From Pararge aegeria (taxonomy: Eukaryota; Arthropoda; Insecta; Lepidoptera; Nymphalidae), in NCBI RefSeq assembly GCF_905163445.1, contig NC_053191.1:4278001-4342000 (forward strand): 64,000 nucleotides of DNA, read 5' to 3'. The translations under genes were made by a program, and so were the position numbers. Each line of letters begins with the position of its first letter. Within the stretch, counting starts at the first letter, position 1. Below the pieces are notes generated by a model. That model searched no databases. It was not told the origin of the DNA and was given only the letters and a program-made list of their open reading frames with translations. Positions 37,545 through 49,955 of the stretch are shown piece after piece.

Positions 37545-40500
37545 TCAAATCTTTATAACTGAACTGTAATTTGATATGTTAATAGCACCGCGAAGGGTTT
37601 TCTTTTGGAGATTCTGGAACAATAAAATATCGTAATTAAAACATAAGTAAAATAAATTGACAAATCTAAAAATAGTCCCTTTCATTGTTTTACTTGTCGA
37701 GAGGATTGTTTTTCATTTTCATAAGCTTAAGGACCGATCAGTACCATAACCATCATTTGCCACGTGAAATTATGAAAAGATACCTTTTTAAATATGTTAG
37801 CCATTAGTAAATTAGTTTTCTTAATATTCTCCTTTTTGATTTCTTCTTTTTTCTGTACAATCTCGGGAAGCGATTTGTACATTTTCTCAGAGTGTTTCTT
37901 CATTTCGCGCTCACTTATAAATTTTGGTGCACCTGAAAAAAAAAACAATTTAGGATCACACACAATAAATTATAGGATTTCCTTCCTGGTATAACCGGGT
38001 AAATATATAACGACGTCTAATGAATTCTGTTATATTTAAACTGTCACGCCATTTTTATATAAGGTGTAATACGATAGGATAAATTATGCCAGAATGATTT
38101 AATGTTCTAGGAATCAATTGCTTATCATAAAACCACTTCCGCGCGCGTCAAGGCAGATCCAAGTAAAACAGACATTGAATTAAATGGTGGTTTCAAATAT
38201 TGTTACCCAAGGAATTCGAATTGACCTACAAATACTTTAAGGGCCTTGTGACATAAAATGTGACATAACGGCGGAATAGTCATGCAGTGTTTTGACACAC
38301 TACTAACTATTACTATAGTCGTAAAAATGTAATAGGCCCGTTTTGACATTTGTGCAAGACCATAGAATGTAACTTGGAACGAAACTGATAGAAACAATAA
38401 AATAAAAATCAATTACATACGGTGTTTTAAAAAATACGTATTTTTTTTAGGACGTTAAATAATATGAAAGAATATATCGCGAGTATTCTTTTTGCGCTTA
38501 CTTTATAGTAGCATGCAATTTATAATTGTTGCGAAACGTTCCGTAAAAGTTACGTTCTCAGTCTTTTTTATTTTTATACTAGAGCTGTAACCATTTTTTT
38601 GTGTAGTAATCTTTTCTGCAAAGAATGAGCTCGGTTCTCAAAATGGGTTCTAAATAAAGAGTCTGAGTTGATGTATCTGACCAAACGGCACATGATTGAA
38701 GCGTCTCCGCGCGCACTGCGCAGTTCTTCGTTCCTCATCTTGTAAAGTTGACTGTGCGCTCGTTTAAGTTTGAAATATATTGTTTACTATTACGTTAACT
38801 ATGGCTCTTCTATTTTGGACATTAATTTAAACATAGTGATTTGACTCGATTTTTGTGTTTGTTGTTATATGGTACTAACTCTGTTTCAACATGTTGAAAA
38901 GTGGATGCATAATCAACAGCCAGTCACGCGAATTGGTTGTGAAGTTAAAGGAATACTTTGAACGAACGAACACTTTACAATACATAATAATATCAATCAA
39001 GTACTGATACAAACTTGAATTGATTTATCGTGAGTATCTTTACGAGTCTTATGGTTCCATAACTAGTTACGTCGCGATGACAAATGTCAAAACGGGCCTA
39101 TTACTTTTTTACGACTATAATCAGTGTAGTTTTTTGAATGAAGCGTCTAGAGTATGTCAATTCAAATCCCTTGACCCTTATAATTCTAAGAGTAAGGTTT
39201 TTTTGGGCATTCGATTGCATGTGAAACGAAACAGTTGTATAATATATTTGTTAAGATTCTATTAATAAATAATTTTAACCTTTCTTTCTTCTCATTTCCT
39301 CACCAAGTGCTCTAGCAAAAACTCTTAAATCTGATTCGCTAAGAGCATTCAATTCTTGTTGGCGTTCCAGCTGCAATGACAACAGTTGACGTTTGGTAGC
39401 GCGTTCGTTTGCTCTGAAAAAAAAGGTAACTGTGAAACAAGAATTTACAAGGGTAAGGGTTGAGGGTACACTCAATATACTTAGTGTATTGAGTGTACCC
39501 TCGTAAGTTCTTGTTCTTTCTTGTTCTTCTATTAAATCTTAATGTACCCCACAAGGTAACAAATATTTATTTTATCAAGACAATCATAAAACGATGAAGC
39601 CAAGCCCTTTATAGCAAGTTATTTGTAAGCATAGCTTCATCATCATCATCATATCGACCCACTACAGGGCACGGATCTCCTTCCACAATGAGAAGCGGTT
39701 AAGAGTGTAGTCCACCACCTGTGGATTCCACCACTGCGGTGGTGGATTGGTGATTGTGACAATCCACACACCTATGAAAACATTATGGAGAACTTTCAGG
39801 CATGTAGGTTTCCTCACGATGTTTTCCTTAACCGTTGAAGCAAATGATAACTTAGAAAAGTTAGAGGCGCGCTGGGATTCGGACTCGGCCCCCCCCAAAG
39901 TGAAGTCGTAGTCCTACCCACTGGCCTTCAAAACGTAACGTTATGTTGCGGCCCATAATTAACGCGTAAATAGCAAAAGGTAAAAGCACATAAAATATTG
40001 CATATGTAATAATGAAAATCAAATTAATTGATTACAAGGAAGATTATTAAGTAATTTCTTCCAATTTTATTCTTCAAATGTTAAAATAAAAACAAATAAT
40101 AATTTGGATCATCAAAGTTTGTAATCATGTTATGTAAATTATCTTGGTTATCTTTATCTTTATTTTAGTTATCTTGCTAAAACTAAATTCTTGCAAGGGA
40201 TTATCACATTGGGAAGGATGTCAAAGTGGGAAATGGAAACAAATCATTATAAACTAAAGCTCTACTCCAAGTTGGACTACCCAACTGGTCCATGCTATAT
40301 TTTACACTTTCCAACATTTATAAGAAACTAGTAGACTCACCAACTTTAGTTACTTCATTCTGAACACAATGGATACTATTATATGCACAAGCATTACAGT
40401 TATTACTTGGAATACCTAGAAATATTAGTCTCTTATATTAACTTTTTTTTTTTATTCACATGAAATACAACTTTTTTTATTGAAAAGTAAAATACCTCTA

Positions 40501-43500
40501 TAAGACATATTGCAAGTTTCCAAACAAGAATTAACATTGCATGTGGGAGGATGAACCACAATCATATTCAAACCGGAAGTGCAGCCATCTCTCAGCCTAA
40601 AGTAAGAAAGATTGGTGAGGACCTTGGAAAATAAAAATCAAGGAAACAAACTTAAAGAATTGTAATAAATACGGAAGAGTTACCTGGTTTTATTGATCAA
40701 TTTCAAGCAGTCTTGCCGATTAGAGCATTTCTCTACAAAGTCAGGTCGATTCTTTTCTAAAAATTCACGCACAGTATAATCTTGATCCTTCTTAATGATT
40801 TCGTCTGTGCTTGAAATTTCGCTGTCATTGGGCAAACTTTTTGATCGATGACCCCGCGTGTTGCATCGAGGGCTGCAATGAGACATGTCTTTCTCAATTC
40901 TAGAAGCCATTTCCTTAAAAGGTATATTATCAACTTTTCGCTTGGAAGGAACTTTGACAATTATATTCTGCAGCTGACGCCGATTGCTTCCGCAGTTTAT
41001 CTCCTCGCTAACTACGCTATCTGATGTTTGGATGATCAAATTGTAAGCTACACATTTTTTTTTTGTTTTTTCGACAGTGGTTTTTGTTCTGTGACCTTTG
41101 CATTTGTGTCCTCTACAAGAACAATAGTGGACGCGTCTGCATTGATCGCAATTAACTGAAGTACTACTTGTGTCTTCACATTTTTTACCACCCATATGTA
41201 ATTTGCACCGTTTTTGGTAATATTTATCGCATTCCCTTTTAATTTTGTTTAAAACTTTGCACGTGGCAGCGTCAGACGATGTACTTGGAAAATCCGTCGA
41301 TATAGGGAAATCTGACGACTCAGTGCACGTTTTAAGCAATGTAGACTTTTTAGTGGATAACTGTACTGCTTTATCTACTAAAATCTTGGCTGGAATGGAA
41401 TCAGTATTTTCTTTTACAGGTATATTTTTCCGTGAGTCGGAAACATCATCGCCAGCAAATGAGCTAGATGCTTTGTTTTGATCATGGTCTGTACTTTCTT
41501 CAGTATCTAATAGATAACCAAGAACATTAATAATTTCTTTAAAGCATTTCTTTCTTTTGCTCTTTTCGAAATCTTTTTTCGAATAACGTTTCGTTATATC
41601 TTGTATAACATTTAACAAAGGGTCGTTAAATGTCTGCACCTTTGTGTTACCATTAGTTTCACTGCCAGATGATTTAAACTGTATATCTGTATCCGAGCTT
41701 TCTTTAGTTTTAGAATTATTTATCTCTGTGGATTTTGATGACGAATCTGAGTAACAAGAAGCAGTTTTTTCTTGCGCTTTTGTGGCAGCTTCCGATTGTG
41801 TTATAGGTGTTCTAGTACCATCTGGTGGGTCCGCTTTGTCTTTCAACGTTTGTTGATGAAATGTAACGTGAAAAGCTTTCTCAATTTTACTAGGGTCGGT
41901 ATTGGAACGAAGTAGGGGTTTTTGAATATGCATTTGATCCTGAGTTGGATACGTATTGTATTTGCCTTCAATATAGCAACTATCAGTCGGGACATTCGTT
42001 TTGCCATTTATCTTAGCTTGGGAATCAAAATTATCGCTGTATGTTTTTCGACTTACAGAGCTTCTTGGTGACTTTTGAAAAAAATCTTCAAAAATTTTTG
42101 TATTTCCAGACTGTACAGCTTTGGAGCATTCTTCTTGCAACGATGTAGCGTTTTCAACAACACAGGGTTTTGTTGTCTCTGTTCCTTGAGACGTGAAAGA
42201 TGTATTGTTTTTGGAATTTGTTTTAGTTGGCGGTGTCTTGGTCCCAGAACCTAAACTAACTTTAAGCGTCATATTGGTACCTTGTATTGGTATAGTAAAA
42301 TTGTTTGAACATTGTTTATCTTCAACTGTGTTTGTATAGTAATTAACTATTTTATCGGGAATATGTTGAACTTCTTTGTCAACTTTTGGAAAAATTGTAG
42401 TAAATTCTTCTTCGGCACTTGTACTAATACATTTATCAAATTCTGTTTGAAAATTATGTTTACTTTCTGGTAAACTACTTTCGCTACTTTGAATTTGGAC
42501 ACAATTTTTATCAAAAGTGTAGATATTTTTTTCTGAAGTAGGTTTTGTAACTTTTTTATATTGTTCACTTATCAGTGCCACACAATTTTCGTCATTAACT
42601 ATATTTATATCAGATAGCGAAGGATCTGATTTTTTTGGATCGATACTGATTTCAGTTTGCATGCATCTTGTAGCTTCATATAAATATGTTCCTTTTGTAT
42701 TTTGACGTCCTAATGTATCTGCCACATTTTCTCTACATTCTATAGTAGAGGAGCCTACGCTTTGTTGACTTGTTGTTTGCGGGAGAAGAATTGGCAAATT
42801 AAGGTTAGTTTGTGATGATTTTGATGTATGATTATTGGAGCTACTACTATCCTTTATAATTAAACATTTACTCTCACAATCTTTGCCTTTGAATGAAGAT
42901 ATCTTTTGTCGAGGTGATGTGAAATTACTAGAACTTTCACTTACAGTATTTACCGCTTTTGATACTATATCCTCTAATTTTAGATTTTTGCTAGGCAATC
43001 TAGAACATTTGTATATTAAGAATTTTTCAGGCATTTCTTTGGACATAACTCCTTCATCAGTACACAGGCAAACATATTTAAAATCATCTGTTACACCATC
43101 AGTGAAAATGTGTGTTTTATTTCTTGGGCTTTTACATTTAAAACATTTAGATGTTTCAGTTTCAGGTATCTTTAATTTCTGGCACATACATTCTGTTGCT
43201 TTCTGATAAGGAAATTCATGATCCCTACAAGATTGAATGTTAACCTGCACTGAACTATCTGTTACACCAACTTTAGGATGTAACACATGATGGGGGCAAC
43301 AGCAGTAATGTTTCTCGACTTTAGAATCAATCCTTGAACTGCCTGCTTCAATTTGATGCTTGTTTGCAAATGGTGCATTTTTACTACAATTTTCAGAGTT
43401 GCCTGACGATAGGGTGAATACAGAATGACTTCTTTGTTTTTTTAATGAATTACATTTTTCATTTATATTATAAGCACTTGACCCGCCTTCAAGTTTACTT

Positions 43501-46500
43501 GCATCACCTGAACCATCATCATAGTTATTTCGAATTAAGTCTTTCATTAGGTCTTTAATTCTATTTTGAGTTTTAGTGTCAACTTGTGGAACAGTATTAT
43601 GAACAACATCTGAACTAACTAGCTTATGCTTTAGGAACATTTCTTTATCTCTTAGATGTCTTTTGTATACTTGTTCTCTTTTTAATGCTTCTAAATACTT
43701 TTTATACAATTGCTCTGAAGATGTTTTGTCCACACCTAAATCTGAAAAGGCTTTATTTTTGTTTGAAATATCAGAATCAGTATTCGAAAGATCTGCGGAC
43801 TTTTCATTATTCGTGAAAATTGGTATATTAGGAACACTTTGAGATGTTGAGGCTATAGGATTTGTATTAAACTTTTCTATGCGTAAAATAGATTTCTTTG
43901 GTTTAGATTGCTTGATTTCATTGGCAGTATTATTTGTATCAGAGGTACTTGTAGTAGTGTAGTTGTGATCTCTTAATCCTAGTCTCTTACTGTCGAAGCT
44001 CAACCCTGATAAAAATTCGGTAGAGCTCTTGTCACTTTTGTATTTTGATTCAACTAGTCTCTGAACTATGTCTTTAATGAGATACTTCCTTAAGTTGGCA
44101 TCTTCATATTTACGATCAATAGCAGATTTAAGAATATCTATGCTCTTTTCTAAGTCTTTGGTAAATGAATATTTTGTGGTTTTGCTTGAATCTGTAGTTA
44201 GTCCACTAGATTCTAGACTTGATTTGTTATCAGCAACATTATTCTTGCGTTGATTATAATTCATGTGGTTTTGATTATAAATATGCCCTGGCATATATTC
44301 AAAACTTTCAGCTTCTGACAACTGGTCCCCACTTTTCTCCAGTGGAACGTTTTCTTTATTAGCAATCAGTTTCTTCTTACTCTGCGGTCTTTTAATTCTT
44401 CTCACTTTCTTTTTTTTAGTTTTTTTCTTTAAAGTGTTGAGACTAATCAGCACAGGGTGTCTTTTAACTTTAGGTACTGCATGCTGTGCTTTTTCGCCAG
44501 AGCTACAAGATTTGTCTTTACTTCTATTCAATGTAGTCTGAATCTCTTTATCTATTTTAATTAGTGGTGTCACTTTTATATCTTCCAAGGATCCCTTTTC
44601 AGGACTTAAAGAAAGGTTTTTTGTCATATTTTCAATGTGGACACTGCCATTTTCATCAACATTAAAAGATATGTGCTTAGTCAAATTCAAATTAATAGGT
44701 TGTGGTTTATTATCAGGGTTTTGTGGAATAGACAGTTTAACTGAATCAATATCTTTTTGATATATTTTGGTTGTTTTTTTTATAGCACCTTTTTTATTTT
44801 TCGGCTTAGCTTCATTTGGCTCCAACGGAGTTGATTGTGCAGTAGGTGGTCCTATTTCAATATTTTTCGTGTCATTATACGAATATTGCTGCTGCAAAGC
44901 CATTCTTTCCAAAGTGCTTAAGCTAGATGCAGAGTTCTTTCGGTCACTTTCATTAGCATAACCTACATCTGCTAAGGAGTCCCATTCAAGCTTGCGTTGA
45001 GAAGTTATACTGCTTGTTGGTGAATTGGGCTTATTTGTTGAAGTGTCTAATGTACCATCAATAGCTGAAATCAAAAGGATGTTTAAAGATTAGCATTGCA
45101 AAACACACAAGCTTCTATGGTTCCAATCTAAGGGTTGCAGCAGGCTATGACAAAACATTCTCTAATGAGCAAGGTACTAATAGATGCTGTGACATCATAA
45201 AGTAAGCATTGCTACAACCTGTAGTCCCGGCATACAATTCAGTCTATATTCCAACATTACTTACATTTCTGAGATTGTACATCATCAGATTTTACAGACT
45301 CATTGTCAGAATTTCTAGGCTCTGAGATGACCTCCTCACTAATTATAGGAGGAGATTCAGAGTCACTTTTTATCCGTGAATGTTCAACCTGTAAATAGTA
45401 ATTAAGTAAGGCTTCATTAAACTCAGATTATTAAGATTTTTTTTTAATATAAAATAGTTAAGCATAGAACTAAAAATATACAGAGCCCTCTTCCGGCTAT
45501 TATTGCATAAAGTGCATTGTGTCCAAAAACAGTGAAAACGCCCCGCGCACATCTGACTTCACACCAGCAGAATGTTGTTAGCTCACAAACTTTTTTTCAT
45601 TTTCACATAAATGGTAAATGTGTAGAACATGAGAGATAAAATCATAACTGTCAATTGCTAAATGGGATGAAGTGACTAAGCCTGTTTAAGAAACACTACT
45701 AAAGTGGAATGGTTTTTGATACTTATATATTAGTTGTATACAGTTACTGTATGTTATATGTGAATAAATGGTAGGAAACATGCTGGAAAGATGTTTTTAT
45801 ACATAAATGGCTTGTATAAGAATCATGTGAACCACATAATGCTGCCACAGCATCTTGCTGATTTGTGGTATAATGGCAATAGAGAAACAAGATTTTGAAG
45901 TTCCTTATATTGTTAAGAATACCTTAACTAAACATACTAAAAATTATACATTGATTACTTGGAAACTTTACCATAATAAGGATCAAATTAATATTGAGAC
46001 AATTTGCTTTCTACATAATTTCAACTATGCAAATAACTTAGTTAAGCTGCAACATATGCTGGAATTCTCTTTACATTTACAAAGTCTTCAAATTACCAGG
46101 GCGTAGAACAAGGTAAGCTTGTGCTATTTTTGTGTATAAAATAAATGTTAGCAGAAGTGATATTTTAAGCTAAGCTATTGGATCTTGTTCATTCTAAGAG
46201 GATTTATGAGATCTTAAAAAAATAATATTTCAGGCTTCTCAATTACAATTAATTGAGAAGTCTTAATGAATCTCTTAAGTACAAATGCAAAAAATAAGTA
46301 ACTTCAATAATTTCTTCAGTCAATCTCTGTAACAGTAACAACTGATAATAATGGTTGCCTCAGTTCAGACCCACTTAACTAAGGCTCTACAAGTCAACTA
46401 AGTAGTACAAGTCTAATCTCTCTTCTATTGCGTTACCTGTGTCCAGCACCCAGCAGTGAGATAATTTGAAAGGCTGGTAATGCTGACAATAATAGTGCAG

Positions 46501-46906
46501 TTGGTATATCGATATTAGCTGCAAGAAGTAGTTCATACAATCTAATACAAAATTTCGATTGACTAGATATAATGATGAAATGAAACTCTTATATATCACA
46601 AACCTGCGAAGAAGATTGCTCTGGAATAGAGCATTTGATGGAAATCCTGCAAAGTTCAGTAGAAGATTCACTCTTCTTGCCACAAGAATCCGAAGACTCG
46701 TCCTGCGATTTCATTCTTCTCCAAAATAAACTACACGGATCTCTCACTTCACTTTGAGCTGTCGATAAAGAGAAAAACTGCTCTAAGTCTCTTTTCCTTC
46801 CGAACTTTTTATAATAATCCAAAATTAAATTGTTAACTGCGGAGCATGCAGTGTGAGATTCTTCGCAATCCGAAACTTCGTTAGCTTCCGTTTCTTCAAT
46901 TTCCAT
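37545..46906 (-). CDS. ALMS1: ALMS1-like centrosome/basal-body protein with C-terminal ALMS motif
   Basis: The exons are 46604-46906, 45265-45388, 40684-45064, 40496-40596, 40341-40415, 39280-39411, 37784-37932 and 37545-37613. They join in frame to 1,777 residues ending ...NYSSVIKI. ALMS1 proteins sit at centriole ends and ciliary basal bodies (family knowledge). The giant third exon encodes a Ser/Lys/Asn/Thr-rich, probably disordered region with Cys/His clusters (HYCCCPHH; YCSCRGHKCKGH). The family signature is C-terminal. Exon 3 ends TVREFLEKNRPDFVEK, exon 6 has LLSLQLERQQELNALSESDL, and exon 7 has KFISEREMKKHSEKMYKSLP then EIVQKKEEIKKENIKK. These match the start, middle and end of the ALMS motif as I know it. 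The first ATG is in a short acidic N-terminus (MEIEETEANEV). Exons 4-5 add a Cys-rich insert; see the separate entry. Confidence 0.9.
38311..39120. mobile_element. Inverted-repeat-bounded element in ALMS1 intron 6
   Basis: About 39 bp at 38314-38352 (tatagtcgtaaaaatgtaat ... ttttgacatttg) recurs in reverse complement at 39081-39119 with one or two mismatches. The interior is about 730 bp with no coding frame. The left side also carries a block shared with the mini element at 12870. It is probably a decayed non-autonomous TIR element. Confidence 0.6.
39438..39515. repeat. Hairpin next to ALMS1 exon 6
   Basis: GAGGGTACACTCAATATAC is followed after 3 nt by its reverse complement with one mismatch. 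Pairing then resumes further out (AACAAGAA..TTAC with GTAAGTTCTTGTT) after a small bulge on the left arm. It lies about 25 bp upstream of the exon 6 acceptor. Confidence 0.8.
39636..39935 (-). repeat. SINE-B copy 7
   Basis: (CATCAT)n start, 'cgacccactacagggcacgg', 'ggtttcctcacgatgttttcc', 'gcgctgggattcggac'. It includes a local duplication of 'accacctgtggattcc / accactgcggtggtgg'. Confidence 0.85.
40341..40596 (-). CDS. ALMS1: ALMS1 exons 4-5, Cys-rich insert, possibly alternative
   Basis: Exon 4 (40496-40596) encodes RLRDGCTSGLNMIVVHPP then TCNVNSCLETCNMSYR. Exon 5 (40341-40415) encodes GIPSNNCNACAYNSIHCVQN and a few more residues. Splice sites are good (TTTAG|G, CTAG|GTATT, G|GTGAGT). The two together are 176 nt, not a multiple of three, and they split the ALMS motif. 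Exon 6 can accept either exon 3 directly (using CAG at 39414) or exon 5 (using the next AG, 39412), both in frame. Confidence 0.65.
45389..46603. other. ALMS1 intron 1
   Basis: 1.2 kb, AT-rich. A plus-strand frame of 83 codons at 45855-46106 is not recognisable and has no coding signature. A short hairpin (cttctcaatt..aattgagaag) is near 46235-46262. Confidence 0.5.
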
Positions 46907-47336
46907 TGCTTATCGATAAACCTTTTTAATATAAAACGAAGTAAACATCGCGGATAATTTCCTCTTAGTAAAGTCAGAAAACAAAATTTTATGAAGGCCT
47001 CTTTTGACGTTTAGCTAACGACATTTTTGTAAACAAAACAATTTTTACATGTTTGCTTCTGTAGTTTATGCGAGGCTATCACACGAAGGTTCAGATTCAA
47101 GTTTATTTGTCCGTGTCTAGTTAATTATATTACTTTACTCTAGGGTGTCTAGTCTGTGTATTCAAAATTTTGGGTGTCAAACGTGTGTCAATAGTCAAGC
47201 CTCTGCGTCAAATTCATCAATTAAAATCAACAAAATACATGCCCGTACAAATAAAATTGTAAAATAAGTTGATATTATAGTACCTTCTTATATGTTTCAT
47301 GCAACTAAAATTATTGATTAAATAATTAATCTTAAT
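46907..47336. promoter_or_regulatory. Divergent promoter region of ALMS1 and TRAPPC3
   Basis: Only 430 bp separate the two start codons, which read outward, so both 5' UTRs and promoters must fit here. No TATA box at a convincing position was seen, as expected of housekeeping genes. No SINE has inserted in it. Confidence 0.65.
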
Positions 47337-48969
47337 ATGTCTCGGCAAACTTCCCGTCTTGATGCAAAAAAAGTGGTAAGACAAGTTTTTTTTTCCTGGA
47401 AATTGGTTTGGAATTTGCTGGTTTATTTACGTGGACTCTCCGATGAAAGTATTTTTTTTTTTATAGAATTCGGAGCTACTTACACTTACGTATGGGGCTT
47501 TGGTTTCTCAAATGCTCAAAGAAATTGAAAATCCAGAGGACGTAAACAAGCAGTTGGAACGAATTGGATACAATATGGGCGTGAGGCTCATCGAAGATTT
47601 CTTGGCGAGAACTACGTCAACTCGGTGTTTGGAAATGAGGGAAACCGCCGATAAAATACAGCAGGCTTTCAGGTAAGCGCACTTTTATTATTTCACATTT
47701 AAATTGTAGTTAATAATCATGCTGTTTTTGTGGCGCAAGTGTGCTTTGTGGATTAAGTGGGAGGCAAGGGATAAGAACTAATAATTACTAACTAACTAAC
47801 TCCTATTTGAGTGATGACTCGGCCCGCGGTTCATTACCAACATTTAGTATTTGTAAAAACTGACTTCAATCTAAAACAAAATATGTGTAGACTGGAGAAC
47901 CTCCCCTTTTTGTCTCCTGATGTATATATATTCATATATGTTCTTATGTATTTTGATATTATGTAAATCTGTATTTTTTTTTCTAAATCTTAGTAGGTAT
48001 AATAGGTAGGTAGGTGGCTCAAAGGGATCTCTTACAGAGATTCATTATGCTTTCTCTTGTGCCAATGTGTATGCCAATTCAAATCAGCCTTGCAACTTGG
48101 CTTCCAGGTGGATGATTCCTCATGTTGAATATTAGTGTCAGTTATCACTTGTCAGAATTCTGTTAAATATTATTACAGATTATACCTAAACATGCAGCCC
48201 ACAGTAACAAGCTGGAGTAGCTCTGGTGATGAGTTCTCGCTGGTCTGGGATCAGTGTCCGCTCAGTGAGTGGGTTGAAATGCCAAATAATGGTCTTAAAT
48301 ATTGTACACTTATACCTGGAGCTATACGCGGAGCTCTGCAGATGGTACAACTTGATGTGCAGTGCTGGTTTGTGCAGGTATAGTTCACTGTTGTTTACAG
48401 TACTAGTGTCATCAACGTCTTTAATGATTTTGTGTAAACAATCTTTTCTTAATTTATTTGTGTGAAGTATGAGTGGTGGGCAATGATGATAATAAATACA
48501 ATGTAAACTCTTTGTAACAACACTCAAGGGACTGCTTATTTTGACATTATAGAGAGTTGTTGTAAAATCGAGAATTCTTAGAATGTATGATGCTGGCAGT
48601 TGAATTTATTACAGGCTAGGATAATAAAGCGAAATAGTAACATACACAGCTGCACAGTTTTTATTTATTTTGGCAATTTAAAAAGTACTTTTTATATTTA
48701 TTGTTGTTGTTATTGAGAGTTGGTGTAATGTTATAAGAAGTGTATCAAAACAATGTATAGAATACAAGCTAAACCAACCAAAGCCGAGCAATTTCGATGG
48801 GAGTTTGTTGTTAAATCGAGTTACGTTATATGGAGTTAGAAGTTATATACACTATTTATAAAAATTTACATTTTGTTTTCAGGATCAACTTAAAGGTGAT
48901 GCTGTGACTGAACTCAGAGTAAAATACATAAAGAGATTAGAGGATGCTGTGCCGGCCGGTGAAGATTAA
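47337..48969 (+). CDS. TRAPPC3: TRAPP complex subunit 3 (Bet3)
   Basis: The core subunit of the TRAPP tethering complex, which activates the Rab GTPase Rab1/Ypt1 in ER-Golgi and Golgi traffic (family knowledge). The exons are 47337-47375, 47467-47672, 48179-48377 and 48883-48969 (531 nt, 176 residues plus stop), close to the usual 180. It reads MSRQTSRLDAKKV, then NSELLTLTYGALVSQM, EDVNKQLERIGYNMGVRLIE, DFLARTTSTRCLEMRETADK, SSGDEFSLVWDQCPL and LKGDAVTELRVKYIKRLEDA, all diagnostic of Bet3. The Cys in TRCLE corresponds to the palmitoylated cysteine of the family. The start is fixed by the conserved MSRQ. Confidence 0.97.
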
Positions 48970-49149
48970 ATAATTACAACAAGCATAGTAATTATTATTA
49001 CCTAATAGTATGCGCAATCTAACTTGGCCAGACTGAAGTAAGCAACAAGTTTCAAGCGACAAATACAAGAACCAAGAGATTCAAGAGACTTTGTACAATC
49101 GATAATGTCCTGGAGAACCAACTTCAACCAATTCTCGCCAAGTAATATA

Positions 49150-49516
49150 CAGGGTGGCCGGTCAAATGATGTCACAAAAAAAAATGTAGGTCCGGTACGT
49201 TGGGGACTATTCGAATCACCCCCATGTTTGTTCCGCCATTTTGTATAGTTTTGGAATTATGATTTTTTTTTCGATTTTTTGAGGAATTTCGACATGACCA
49301 TCTTAAAAAAATTCTAAAAATAAGCAAAATACTTTTTTAGAGTTTTTTTTGCAACTGATTTCTCATGAGTTGTATTTATGCATAAAATAATCAGCATTCG
49401 TAGCTTTGATAAAATTTATGAAAATGTTGGTCTAAGGTAAAAATTTAAGTTAGAATTTTAACTAAAATTTTCAACATTTTAAATTTTTTTATGACGTCAA
49501 CTGATCGGCCACCCTG
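49150..49516. mobile_element. MITE with TA target site, 367 bp
   Basis: The ends are CAGGGTGGCCGGTCA and, in reverse complement, CAGGGTGGCCGATCA. Similarity continues for about 25 bp (..TGA(T/C)GTCA). Both ends are flanked by TA, as for Tc1/mariner-type elements. The interior is A/T-rich and non-coding. It sits 181 bp after the TRAPPC3 stop. Confidence 0.75.
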
Positions 49517-49523
49517 TATTGCA

Positions 49524-49529
49524 AATAAA
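49524..49529 (+). terminator. Candidate TRAPPC3 poly(A) signal beyond the MITE
   Basis: AATAAA lies 8 bp after the MITE end. If used, the TRAPPC3 3' UTR contains the whole MITE. An earlier signal may be used instead; none of canonical form was seen in 48970-49147. Confidence 0.35.
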
Positions 49530-49607
49530 GCAACTTTTTAAATTATTATTTTATGTGTACAGTCGTATTAGAGCTTTTTATAACCAAGCTTTTCCAGGAA
49601 GTACTAC

Positions 49608-49797
49608 CATCATATAAACCCATTACCGGTCCACTACAGGGCACGGGTTTACTCCCACAATGAGAAAGGGCTAAAGTTCCACCACGCTGGCCCAGTGCGG
49701 ATTGGTGGACTCCACACACCTTTGAGAACATCGAAAACTCTTAGACATGCAGGTTTCCTCACGATGTTTTCCTTCACCGTTGAAGAAATTAAAAAAG
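49608..49797 (-). repeat. SINE-B copy 8, truncated
   Basis: 'catcatataaacccatta', 'ctccacacacctttgagaac', 'gcaggtttcctcacgatgttttcc', 'ttcaccgttgaag'. It then runs directly into repeat J. Confidence 0.8.
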
Positions 49798-49955
49798 CCG
49801 AAGATCTGTTTGGTGTGGAGTGCAAGGGTTGAAGAAATTATAAATTACACCCTTCAGATTCTGCTGCTTTTCGCGGAGTATAGCAAATAAAGCTTAATTT
49901 TCATAATATATCATGGATTTCCGCAAATAACGCCTGCTTCTATCCAAACTCTTCG
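49797..49955 (-). repeat. Dispersed repeat J, copy 2
   Basis: 'ccgaagatctgtttggtgtgg ... ttccgcaaataacgcctgcttctatccaaa', the same family as 53788-53990, joined to the preceding SINE-B. Confidence 0.55.

Noticed and set aside
39339..39554. ALMS1 exon 6 read in the other frame (71 codons)
   Set aside because: It gives no continuity with exon 7, whereas the chosen frame reads the ALMS motif through both exons.
42835..43206. 123-codon plus-strand frame
   Set aside because: Antisense shadow of the giant ALMS1 exon.
45855..46106. 83-codon frame in ALMS1 intron 1
   Set aside because: AT-rich random-looking translation with no conserved feature.
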